Of a stretch of DNA of 64,000 nt, positions 11,423 through 21,209 are shown one piece after another. Positions within the stretch are counted from its first letter, which is position 1. Each line of letters starts with the position of its first letter. Location of the stretch: positions 62,001 through 126,000 of the forward strand of contig JAPTJF010000044.1 in assembly GCA_029339195.1 (NCBI GenBank), given 5' to 3'. The DNA is from Micractinium sp. NFX-FRZ. Its lineage: Eukaryota > Chlorophyta > Trebouxiophyceae > Chlorellales > Chlorellaceae. Made by a program: the position numbers and the translations under genes. The notes below the pieces were generated by a model. That model saw nothing but the letters and a program-made list of their open reading frames with translations, made no database searches and was not told the DNA's origin.

Positions 11423-12832
11423 TCAGAAGCAGAAGCGCAGCAGCTCCATCCCCAGCGGGGCAGCGCATGCGGGGAAGCCGCCCGGGGGCATCATCCCGAC
11501 AGCAGCAGCCGCAGGCGAGCACGGCAGCCCGCCTGCCGGCGCCGCCACGCCCATGGGCAGGCTCGAGCCCACCGCCTGGGCCGCGGCGGGCGGCAGAGCA
11601 GGCAGGGGGGCAAGCAGGGAGGCGGGCAGGCGCTCCGACAGACCACTGACGCCGCCTGGCGGGCCGGCAGCGGAGGGACCCAGGCCCTGCATGGTGCTGC
11701 CCCCGCCACTGCCCCTGCTCAGAGGGCTGCGCTGGGAGGCGGTGCCGGTGCCGGTGCCAGAGCTGGCGCCAGTCCATGTGGCAGCTGCCAGAGAGCTGCC
11801 CGCCAGACCGCCGACGCTTGCATGCGCGCCGCCGCTACGGCTCATGCTCAGCTTCGCACTGCATGACAGGCAGGCAGGGGCGGGCAGGAGGAGTGAGGCA
11901 GCGGTTGCGCCTGTCAGCCACCCGCCTCCGTGCCGCACAGAAGGCCCTCCGCTTGCGGCTCTTCTGCCCCGCCCACCCGCCCATCCACTCTCAGCTACCG
12001 GCCAGAGCACCAGCCCATCACTAGCCACTGCCAAGAGCAAGCCACCAATACCGCCGCTTCCCCCAAGCTGCCCTGCCTGCCGCCCGGACAGGCAAAGCGG
12101 AGTACGCTTGCCGCACTTGAACCAACAATACAGGTCACCAGGCAAAGAATCACGCATGTGGAACTTCAACTTGAAAATGAAAAAAAAGTAAAACAAAGTG
12201 AAGACGTCACCCACCGCAGGCGCCGGTTCTCCGCCTTGAGCTCCTCATTCTCACGCTCCAGGCTGCTCACGTACTCGCCACGCCGTTGCCGGCTGCAGGG
12301 GGAGGCAGTGGATTGGCAGGCAGGCAGGGCGGCAGCAGTGGCCAACAGTCAGCGGCGTGGGTTGCAGGCTCATGTGCCGTCGGCGCGCAGCGTGGTGCGC
12401 TACACGCTGGCAGGGCAGGCAGCAGGGCAGCGGGGCGGCCGCGGCGGTGTTGCAGGCCAGGCGATAGGCAGGTGAAGGGCAGCAGGGGCTGATTTTAAGG
12501 CAAGGAGCCAACGGTGCGGCCGCTTTAAAAGACCGCAGGTGCCCTGGAATGCCACAGGCAGCCATGCCAGAATGCCACAGGGAGCCACGCCGGAAGCCCG
12601 CACCTGCGCTGCGCCGACTCCCGCCGCCGCTTCTTCACTTTCTCAACCTTGTCCTCCGCCTCCTCACCCTCCCGACGCGGCTGCTTGGACGCCGTGCGCT
12701 CGGGGGCAGGCATGGGCAGGGGCGCGCCGGCAGGCGCCGGCAGCGGCAGCGGGGGCAGCGTGTCAGCCGTCCCCATGACGGCCGCCATGACGTCACCCGC
12801 CAGCTGCTGCTGCGCCGCCGTCATGAACTCTG

Positions 12833-12897
<65 letters not shown>

Positions 12898-13364
12898 GCC
12901 AGCATGAACTGCTGCTGGTGGTACAGGTGTGCGGCCTGGAAGTGCAGCTGCTGCGACACGCTGGGCGGGGGCGGCAGTTGGGCTGGGGCGGGGGCGGAGG
13001 GGAAGCTTCCAACGGTGGGCGCCCGATCCAGCGCTGCCAGCCCAGCAGCACCCACGTCCACAGTCACAACGTGGCGGCTTCCCTTCACGTCGTCGTCAAA
13101 AAGAGCCAGAAGGTCTGAAGCAAGGGGCGGGGGCAGGCAGCGGCGTTGGGGGGCGGGAGCGGCGGGGTCGCGGGCGGGCGTCACACCTCAAGAGGCGCGG
13201 CGGCGCGACCGACCACGCAGGCTGCAGTGCGCACCGTCCAACATGTCCTCCCCCGGATCGTCGGCAAACAGCGCCTCCAGGCCCTCCGCCTGCTGCGGGA
13301 CCGCATGGGCGGTGAGCACCGCCCTGGGCGTCTCCCCAGGCTGTCGGACGGCGAATCTGCACAT
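11423..13364 (-). CDS. bZIP transcription factor with polyQ, altered basic region
   Basis: Four exons on the minus strand, 13235-13364, 12604-13114, 12215-12292 and 11423-11858, give 384 residues with phases 1, 2, 2. Acidic/hydrophobic motifs near the N-terminus (LEALFADDPGEDMLD, DLLALFDDDVKG) look like activation segments. A run of 21 Gln follows. The basic region KKRRRESAQRSRQRRGEY (204-221) is split by a phase-2 intron between R213 and S214. A short zipper with Leu at 225, 232 and 239 (LERENEELKAENRRL) follows. The tail is Gly/Ser/Ala/Pro-rich. In the family signature N-x7-R the Asn contacts DNA bases; here that position is Arg207, while Arg215 is kept. A nuclear DNA-binding role is expected, but target preference may differ. 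The start was chosen because the exon at 13364 is open back to this ATG and splices in phase to the next exon. Confidence 0.85.
12834..12896 (-). repeat. Pure (CAG)21 encoding polyglutamine
   Basis: Twenty-one uninterrupted CAG codons (CTG on the plus strand) in exon 2 of the bZIP gene. No CAA interruptions are present, so the tract is likely length-variable between strains. Confidence 0.97.
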
Positions 13365-14377
13365 CCCGCCTCGGTAGTTGCAGAGTAGGAGCTCAGGCAG
13401 GAGGGCCTAAAGTGGCACCAAAGCGGGTGCTGCGTGCTCGGCTAAGGGGCACATCACCCCGCAAACCCTGGGTTTGACCCTTCCCCCCACCCTAGAGCTT
13501 GGCTGCTCGAGGTGTCGGAAGGGCATTGCGTCAAGGCCACCTGCCAAACCTGTGGCGGGGCTCGAGCCGCCACCCGGCGGGGCACCCGGTGCCGCACCCA
13601 AAGGGGCTCCAGCCCTGCTCGCCTGGGCTTCAACAACCCTGCCTGAGATGTCGGCAACACCGGCATGCCAGAGTCACTCGAATCTTGACTTCCTCAAGTT
13701 GCAGTGCTACATTACGGAAAAAGGCACACGTCATCGAGTGCGGGAGCTGCGTGTGCTGCAGCGGAGGCGCAAGGCTGACATCCCACCCAGGCGGGGACCA
13801 AGCCAGTGCATTAGTCAATGGAAGTGGCGCTAGTAAATAAGAATACAATATGAAAACAGGGCAGGAACAACGTGAGGCAAATGCATCCATACATGGAGTG
13901 GCAACTTCGGAAAAACTGCGGGCTGAGCACAGGCTGCTGGCCTGGCGCACGGACGTACAGGCAGGGAGGGCGGCAGTGCTTCTGCCGGGCGGGGCGTTTC
14001 AAGCGGAATTCGGTCTCGGTCTGGCGGCAGGGGGAAAAGCTGAAAAGCTGTGCCAGAGGGACGGTGCCATGGGGACACAAGGTTGGTGTTTGATGAAAGA
14101 GCAGGGATGGGAGGCTGAGGTGGGGGCAGGTTGGCGGCGGGGCGGGAGTCGGTGGAGGCAGCAGGGTGTCCGAAACCAAGCAACTGTCCCCCACCCAAAG
14201 AACAGTTTGCCCGCACGCCACGCAAAGCACAGGAGGCTCCGCTGAACGTGCCAGGCAGGCCGTCTTCCAGGGCATGCTCCTGTGCCGGCCGCCTGATCCC
14301 CCCCAACGGAATAGGGGTGGGGCTCAAACCCTGATCTTGATGCATCTCCCCCGCCCCACAGCATGCCGGGCTTCAGA
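13365..14377. other. Intergenic, no supported gene
   Basis: This is the presumed bZIP promoter and 5' UTR, plus the 3' region of the small gene at 14378; both are on the minus strand. Two short T-arm-like inverted patches (near 13470 and 14318) do not extend into a tRNA cloverleaf. Confidence 0.55.
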
Positions 14378-15708
14378 CTACACGCCAGAGAGGCTCGTCT
14401 CCAGCGCCCCCGTGGCGTGCTCCACCGCCGTCAGCTTGGCTGCAGCGTGCTTGGCCTCCGGGTGCGGCGCGGGGCCCTTGCTGCGCAGCGCCGCCTGCGC
14501 CGCGCTGAGCTCCTTGACCTGCGCAGGCGGAAGGCGCGAGAGGCAGGATGGGGCAGGGTGGGTATGGTACAACTCTGAAACACTATGCAGGGAGAAGTGT
14601 GAAGGGAGGTAGGGGGGTGGGCTGCTGGGAGGGAGGGGAAGCAGCAGGCTCCACTCTACCCACACAGACGCAGGCGGAGGGGGAGGGGCAGGATGGGGCA
14701 GGAAGGGGACCATCTGGAGAGGACCATAGGAGGGGCAAGGGCTCACGCGGGGCGCTTGGCACTCTTGGTAGCTCAGGGTACAAGGTGGGGCATGCGGGGT
14801 ATTGAGGGAGGGTGCATGGGATGGGTGGGAGGGAGGGGAGGGGAAGAGGGGACAAGAGGGAGGATACAGGGGGCGGGCAAAGGGGGCGCGGAGGGGAAGG
14901 GGGCAAGCAGGTGGGGAATGCAGGGAACGGTGAGGAGGGTGGAAGAGCATGGTCGAGCGCTGCAGGAGGGTGGGCATGCGGGGAGCAGCAAGGGCGCGTG
15001 CAGGGGGCGCACTCCAACGAATGGCGCGCGCCGGCAAGCCAAGCACCGCACCTGCTGCTGCCACAGCTGCTGCCACTCGTCTGCACTCAGGACGCCCGTG
15101 GCCTGCATGAATTGAAGAGGTCTGGTTGTGAGGAGGGTCCGGAGCACATGGCAGGTTGATGTCAACATGCAGGCATGCCCTGCATACGTGACAGCAGCTG
15201 CCGGGCAGCCGCCGGCGGCGGGGCCCTGGAGACTCACATGCCCCGCGGGGGAGCACTCCTGTGCAGGACCCACCTGCTGCTGCATGTCAGCCTGCTGGAA
15301 GCGTTCATGCAGGTCCGACAGGCGGTCGTGCAGCAAGGAGGCATGGGACTTCAAGCCCTGCACGCACGAGGCGTGCGCCCGCCTCGACTCGCCGCTGCAG
15401 GGGCGCGGCACCGGGCGAGAGGCAGCAGCGCGGGTGAGGCCGCTGGCGCCTTGAAGCTGCGCTACAAGTGCACTGAGCGCGCCACAACCGGTGGAGCCAC
15501 GGGGGAGAGGCGGGAGAAGGGGGAGAGGCTGGCCGAGGGCATCTCGGGCGCTCTCTCTCTGCCGGCAACTTGAGCAGCGGCCTCACCCGCTGCGCGACAA
15601 GTCCATTGCGTTTGTGAGGCCGCGCCCGCCGCCTTTGAGCAGCAGGCTGCAAGCACCGGCTGCAAGCGCTGTGCCTTGGTGGCCAAGAGCCCTGCTGGCC
15701 GAAAGCAT
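14378..15708 (-). CDS. Unknown small helical protein, 144 aa
   Basis: Four exons, 15587-15708, 15274-15394, 15052-15102 and 14378-14518, join with phases 2, 0, 0 and end in TAG. The first about 40 residues (MLSASRALGHQGTALAAGAC onward) are Ala/Ser/Arg-rich with almost no acidic residues, which fits an organelle targeting peptide; this is inference. The rest is polar and probably helical or coiled-coil: LHDRLSDLHERFQQADMQQQ, ATGVLSADEWQQLWQQQ, VKELSAAQAALRSKG. I do not recognise the family and assign no function. The start is the first ATG of the open exon-1 frame that leads into the splice-consistent model; an additional upstream exon is possible. Confidence 0.6.
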
Positions 15709-16429
15709 GGTGCCGGCTCTTTCGGTGGGTTTGTGGGAACGTTCAATTGTGTTTGCATCAGACACAGCTGCAAACGCCTGCTGGGCGCCATTTTGCTGAC
15801 GAGGACCCGCCGCTGCCGCCGACCAGCCCCTCTCGGCAGGGGGTAGAAGCGTCCCCTTAAGTGTGCATCCTGGTCTGTAAGGTAGGGTATACATGTCCTG
15901 TCTCAGGCAGCAGATGAGATGCCCACCAGGCCCCCCCAGTGCACCCTGCCGCACCGTCCCGCTGCATGCCGTGCGCACGTGACACTCCCGCTCATGGCGG
16001 CACCCCGCTGGCTCCGCACCCCCCAGGCTCTCAATTGCTATGCATTACACATGGAGGCCCTACGTGATGTGTCGTACGTTCTTGCTACGTGTGTTCAGAC
16101 GGGGACATGGCTGCGCTTTTCCGAGATGACTCGGGGCAGAATGGGGAGGAGCAGTGCGCTCCTGTTTGGTTGAAAACCTTGCATGGGGCGGCGGCAGACG
16201 GATTTTGGGGGCCATGCGACGGTGGACGGCGGGGCGGGCGGGGGGCGTCTCAGGTAACGGAAAAAAAAACTCCCAGGTCATGAAAACAAGCCCGTGAGGC
16301 TCGTGGCGCAGTGGCAGCAGCGGCATTGAGCCTGCCGCGGGACTGAGGGGCACGTGCTTCTGCCCCCAATGGAGAGGGGATGAGAGGAGGAGGGTGTGTA
16401 GCCGAGGGTTAGGATGACCTCATGCTGCG

Positions 16430-16635
16430 GGAAGGAGGATGTGCAGTTGAGAGGAGGAGGGTGTGTGGCTGGGGGAAGGATGCCTCCAAGCCTGAGGGAA
16501 GGAGGATGTGCAGTTGAGAGGAGGAGGGTGTGTGGCTGGGGGAAGGATGCCTCCAAGCCTGCGGGAAGGAGGATGTGCAGTTGAGAGGAGGAGGGTGTGT
16601 GGCTGGGGGAAGGATGCCTCCAAGCCTGAGGGAAG
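16430..16635. repeat. 67-bp minisatellite, three copies
   Basis: GTGCAGTTGAGAGGAGGAGG starts at 16441, 16508 and 16575, giving an exact 67-bp period with near-identical copies. Partial units flank it on both sides (from about 16380, and to about 16650). Confidence 0.95.
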
Positions 16636-16887
16636 GATGGCCTCAAGCCTGAGAGAGAGGGAGGACCACCTTCACCTAACGTGAGAGGGGAAGGATGTGT
16701 AGCCGGGAAAAGGGCGAGCGGAAGGACGGCAATTTGACAGTCTTGCCCTTTCGCGTGAAGGTAGGGCGGGGCGCAGGGGAGCTTGTGCGAGAGAGCTGAC
16801 TGCAAGAGGGGTTGGGTACGTGGGGATGCAAGCATGTTTCCAAAAGGAGGTGGTGGGGACGGGGAACAGCGGTCGGGGCGGGACAAC

Positions 16888-17044
16888 CATGCATGCAGAA
16901 GTTACGAAGGCACATGCGTGCGGGAAAACCATGCAGAGGTTATGAAGGCATAGGCGTGCGGGCAGCAACCATGCAGAGGTTACGAAGGCATAGGCGTGCG
17001 GGTAGCAACCATGCAGAGGTTACGAAGGCATAGGGCGTGCGGGT
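16888..17044. repeat. About 42-bp minisatellite, four copies
   Basis: Units contain AACCATGCAGAGGTTACGAA followed by GGCATAGGCGTGCGG. The first copy is diverged; the next three are nearly identical. Confidence 0.92.
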
Positions 17045-17219
17045 GGTCCTTGAAATCAGGGATGAAAGGCCGGTGAGGCACGTGGGCCAAAAGGACGAGA
17101 GTGCTAGCCATGAAACAGCGGCTGCTGGTCTTACATGCACCAGCTGCATGGGGGTGCACTAAGCAAATGCCGGGCGAATGCCGGCCATGAGACAGCGGGC
17201 AGGAGCGAGGCCCAAACTC

Positions 17220-17300
17220 CAGGAGCAATGTGTGGCGCAGGGAGGGGAGTGTGGCGCAAGAGTGGGGCGCAGGGAGGGGAGTGTGTCGCAAGAATGGGGC
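17220..17300. repeat. Short tandem repeat, about 38-bp unit
   Basis: Alternating GCAGGGAGGGGAGTGTG and CGCAAGAGTGGGGCGC blocks occur at least twice and decay into GTGGCGCACAAG-like variants as far as about 17420. Confidence 0.8.
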
Positions 17301-17701
17301 GCGGGGAAGGGGGTGTGGTGCACAGTGCGCAGCGTGGTACACGCGAGGGACTGTGGCGCACAAGGAGTGAAGAATGGTGCACGGAGCGATGTGTAGCGCA
17401 CAGAGCGCAGTGTGCTGCATGCAGCGAGCTGGTGCCAGGATAGAAGTGTGGTGCAAAAGGAAAACGGGAGGGGCAGACGGGAGGCAGGCGGGAGAGAAAC
17501 AATGATTGAAGTGCTGGCACTTGTGGGGCGCACAAGCGGCTTGAAAAAGCGAAGGCATGCGTTCGTTCATATTGGCTGCAATGGCCATGGCAGGCGGCCA
17601 CCTCAGAGCAGCCTAGCGGCGAGGTCGGGGGCGCACCAAAGCACTAGCGCACGCCAGAGGGCAGCAGCAGCGGCGGCGGTGCCGCCGCGCGCGTTGCAGC
17701 G

Positions 17702-19525
17702 CTACATGGCAGCCTTGCGGTGGTGTGGACGGGCTGGTGGCTGCAATGCTGCCCACCCAGCAGCCGCGACGGTGTCAACCACGGCTCCCGCAACCAGCAG
17801 GAGGGCAGCAGGCACCCCCCAGCCCCAGCCGCTGACGTGGCTCTGCGGCCAGGCGGGCAAGGGGCAGAGGCAGCGGCGGTCAAAGAGTCAACGGCTGCTG
17901 CTGTAGGTTGGAGGAAACAGTCGGCACCTTGGGGACGTCAACCACCGCCGGCAGAGATGGGCCTTGCTTGTGTCGGGTGCGCGGCCTTCGGCATGCCTTT
18001 GCTGGCTATTCAACGGCTGCCAGCCATTCTGGTAGGGCAGCGGCGTGCGCCGCCCCCGCTCCCACCCCCGCTCTCTCACCCCCACCTACACCGTGAGTCG
18101 CCACCAGTTGCCCACTTGCACAGCCCACAAGCAGCAGCAGGCCTGGCCTCACCTCCAGGAGCAGGCAGCACAGCAGCTTGAGCACGACCGACACCAGGCG
18201 CAGGGCAAAGCGCATGCGCGCATGGGGCGTTGCCTGCAGGTGGGGGGCCGGGTTGGGGTGGAGGGCGGGGTGGGCAGCGTGCGCAGCGTGTGCACGGTGC
18301 CAGCCAGGGCAGCCAGGGCCCATAGGCGCAGCGCACGCTGCAAGCTGCCCTGCCATCAGTGTGCCCCCACACTGCCAGGATCCCGCGGCCACACGCTGCT
18401 TGGCACCCCGCCGCCAGGCGTTGGCCTGCTGTGCCGTGCTCTCGCCGCCCCGCTGCTGCTGCCCCCGCACCTGGGACCGCCCGTGTGGCTCCCAACTCTT
18501 GAACATTTGGGGCGCAGCGCCGCCCTCGCCACCTGCGGGGTCCCCCGCTGTCTCCGCCTCTGCCTGTGCCATCCTCTCCTGCAGGGCCTGGAGCGCCTTC
18601 TCCATCCGCAGGTGCTGCGGCTGCGGCTGCAGCGGTGGCGGCGGCGGTGGCGGCGGTGGCGGCGGTGGCGGCGGTGGCGGCGATGGCGGCGGCGCGCCAA
18701 TATTGCTGCGGTGCGGGGGGGAGGAGGGGGGGGGGGTGAGGGCCTCGCACGAGAGTGAGAGCGAGAGTGAGCCGCTGCAGCCGAGCAGGCGGTGCATGCT
18801 TGCGCTGGAATTGGGAACACTCCCTTGGCAAATCTTAAGCAAATCCCCGGGCCGACCTTGCACCCCAGGCCTGGCGGCTCACCATGCCGTCGGCACTGCT
18901 GCTGTGGACGCTGCAAGGCTGTCCAGCCGCGCCAGCAGGGCGGCATCTGCGGGGTGGAAGGCAGGCACCGCATGGGGTGCAACCGCCGCCGCTTCCGCCC
19001 GCACTTTGCAGCAGCCCGGCCGCCTTGCCGGCTGGCTCTCAGCCAGGATGGCGGCCCGGGCCCGCAGCGGCAGGTGCTCGAGGCTGCAAGAGGGGAGGGT
19101 GGGGGCAAGTGTTGGTGGCTGGGTGGGGCACAGAGCTCCCCCTTGCACAGAGGCGCGTGCGCAAACGCAGAGGCCGCCGCCGGTGCGGGCGGCGGGGCAC
19201 CGGCGGGACTGCTGGCACAAGTGCAGGCCGACAGTGGGTCCGGCTGCGCGCACCCAATCAGTGCAGCAGGCGCGTCATCGTGCCGACGCAGAAGGCGTAG
19301 AGGCAGCGCCTGCGTGGAGGTGAGGAGGCTGAGGGCTCGGTCCGACGTCTCATGCGAGGGACCACTTGCGCCCCATCCAGCCGCCGACGTATCGCCTCCC
19401 CGCTCCATCACGGTGTGTCTTGGCCGACGCAACGCAGCCGTAGGCAGCGCAATGCGCCCAGGGGGAGCTGCCGGGCGGACTCTCGAGACCAGCTCGCTTC
19501 CGCGGGACGAGAACAGCCCGAACAA
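17702..19525 (-). CDS. Unknown membrane-anchored protein, paralogue A (309 aa)
   Basis: Five exons: 19254-19525, 18883-19083, 18471-18705, 18153-18233, 17702-17842; phases 2, 2, 0, 0; stop TAG. Order of features: a basic, Ser/Ala-rich N-terminus; a conserved block LEHLPLRARAAIL starting near residue 92; a polyproline run from about residue 163 coded by GGCGGTGGC-type repeats; a helical segment MEKALQALQERMAQAEAE; and two hydrophobic segments near the C-terminus, ALRLVSVVLKLLCCLLLE (246-263) and WGVPAALLLVAGAVVDTVAA. The same exon layout and motifs recur in the gene at 21210-22981, which supports the model strongly. I do not recognise the family. A C-terminal two-helix anchor with the proline-rich part outside the membrane is inference. 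Confidence 0.72.
18625..18690 (-). repeat. CCG/CCA repeat encoding polyproline
   Basis: Plus-strand GGCGGTGGC units are repeated about seven times inside exon 3 of paralogue A. The equivalent exon of the second paralogue lacks the expansion. Confidence 0.9.
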
Positions 19526-21209
19526 CCCTTTGGGCGCCCCAGTCGAAATGGAGGAGGGACAGGCAGGCCAGAATAAAGGACCACGCAGATTCCGTAGGCT
19601 TCCGTAGGCCCCCCTGCAAGTACCATGTGGTGGCGGTGTTCAAAAGGCCACTCGCTTACACCTCAGCTGACACAGTGACTTGTCTAGCCTGCTCTTGCTG
19701 CCCCTGCTGCTCCACTCTCTTTATGCAGGTCTGTTACGCAAAATGGCACCATGATGCAGCGAAAACCGAAAGTGCAGCTGGGCTTGGTTCCTTCACGGCC
19801 CGTGCGCTTGTCCATTCTGCCTGTACAGCGGGCTTGCACATGCGACCGTCAGGCCAGTACAAGACCCCCATTGGGGCCACCCTGGTGTGGGGCGCTGGCA
19901 CTGGCATCTGCGTTGTGCAGAACAGAGGAAGTTCAAGCCGTATCAGAGGGTGCAGCCCATCTGGGTGGAAGAAAGCGCCAGGAGACGGAGGGCTGCCGCT
20001 GGCCGGGCCCCGCTGCACTGGGCACGCTGCGGCCCTCTACCCCGCCACGGCATCGGACCTGGCCATCAGGGGGCGGCCGAGCCAGCCGATGCACTGCATA
20101 GCACGTCTGCTCCTACCAAGCAAGCCAAGCAGCGGTGTCATGCGGGCCCTTGGCTGCCGCGGCACCCCGGCCTGCCTGCTGAGCACTCCTCCGTGGCACG
20201 CCCGTCCGGACCAGTGTTAGGGGGCGGTGTCCAAAGCCGCCCTGGCGCTGAGGGGCACCCACTTGCCGTCAGAAGAGGCTGCCGCTGCCGCTGCCACTGC
20301 ATGCTGCAGTGCGAAATCATCGATTGCAACTGACGTGCAGCCCTCTTGCCACATCAAGCAGCAACTTGCTGTTGAACAGCGCACCAGCACACCGTGTAAG
20401 CGACCCCACGACACCCCAGTACCTGGGCAGTACCCCTGCCTCAGCATGCACCAACCATGCTTCTCAAGTCGGTTTCCCTGGCAGCAGCAAGACGCCTTGT
20501 TTATCGTGCTGTTGGGCAGGACTCACCCCACCCATTCCTGCTTCACAGCTGCCCCCCCTAACATCACTGATACGAAGGTGGCGACCAGAGCTTATTACGC
20601 GCGCGCATACACTGAGGTGGTCGAAGGTAAGGCATGTGAAGGGGAGTGTGTAATTAGGTAATCAGGGTGGGACAGGCGTGTGTGGTCAGAGAAGGGAGCA
20701 GGTGAAGAGGGAGCGGGAAGGGAGGGCAAGCGGGCACGCTGTTGAGGGGCTAAGAGTGGCAGGGCCGCATGTTCAAGGGATCACCTTCCGCACGTGCGGG
20801 AGGGAGGGAGGGGCGAAACAGAAAGCGTGGGAAAGGCATGTTTGGATTGAAAAGGAAGGGAACAGCATGCGCATTCCAGGGACCGCTTGCGCGTGTATGC
20901 CAGGGTTGCTGAAGGAAGTTTGGGGGGAGAAGGCAGCGTGGCAGTGTTTCTACGCCCGCACAGTGGCGGTTGGGAGGAGGAGCATACAGAGGGGAGCAAT
21001 GTGGTGTGGTAACGAAATAAGGTGCGAACAGCAGGGAGGCATGGGTTGAGAATGCCGGTAGCAATAAAATCAGTAAAGGACCAGCTTGGGTGTTGCCCCT
21101 TGGGGGGCGGGGCTGCGCTGGCCACAACTCGGTGGCGAATAGCCGCGCAAAGGTGCCAGTGTGTGTGTGCAAGCCGCTGGCACCTATGGCTGCCATGAGT
21201 GGTGACATG
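19526..21209. other. Spacer between the tandem paralogues, no supported gene
   Basis: Presumed promoter of paralogue A on the left and 3' region of the second paralogue on the right. Long open frames here (for example plus strand 19627-20220) lack recognisable motifs and splice partners. No terminal repeats of a transposon are visible. Confidence 0.55.

Larger units (their letters stand above)
15709..17701. other. Intergenic region rich in minisatellites
   Basis: No coding exon is supported. Beyond about 16380 the DNA is largely tandem repeat (entries at 16430, 16888 and 17220). The 3' UTR of the membrane-anchored gene ending at 17702 must reach into the right part; a TGTAA on the minus strand near 17132 is a candidate green-algal poly(A) signal. 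Confidence 0.6.

Noticed and set aside
13440..14345. tRNA-like T-arm patches (near 13470 and 14318)
   Set aside because: No matching acceptor, D and anticodon stems could be folded around them.
16430..17044. Possible CRISPR-like array
   Set aside because: Units are contiguous tandem repeats without unique spacers, and the genome is eukaryotic.
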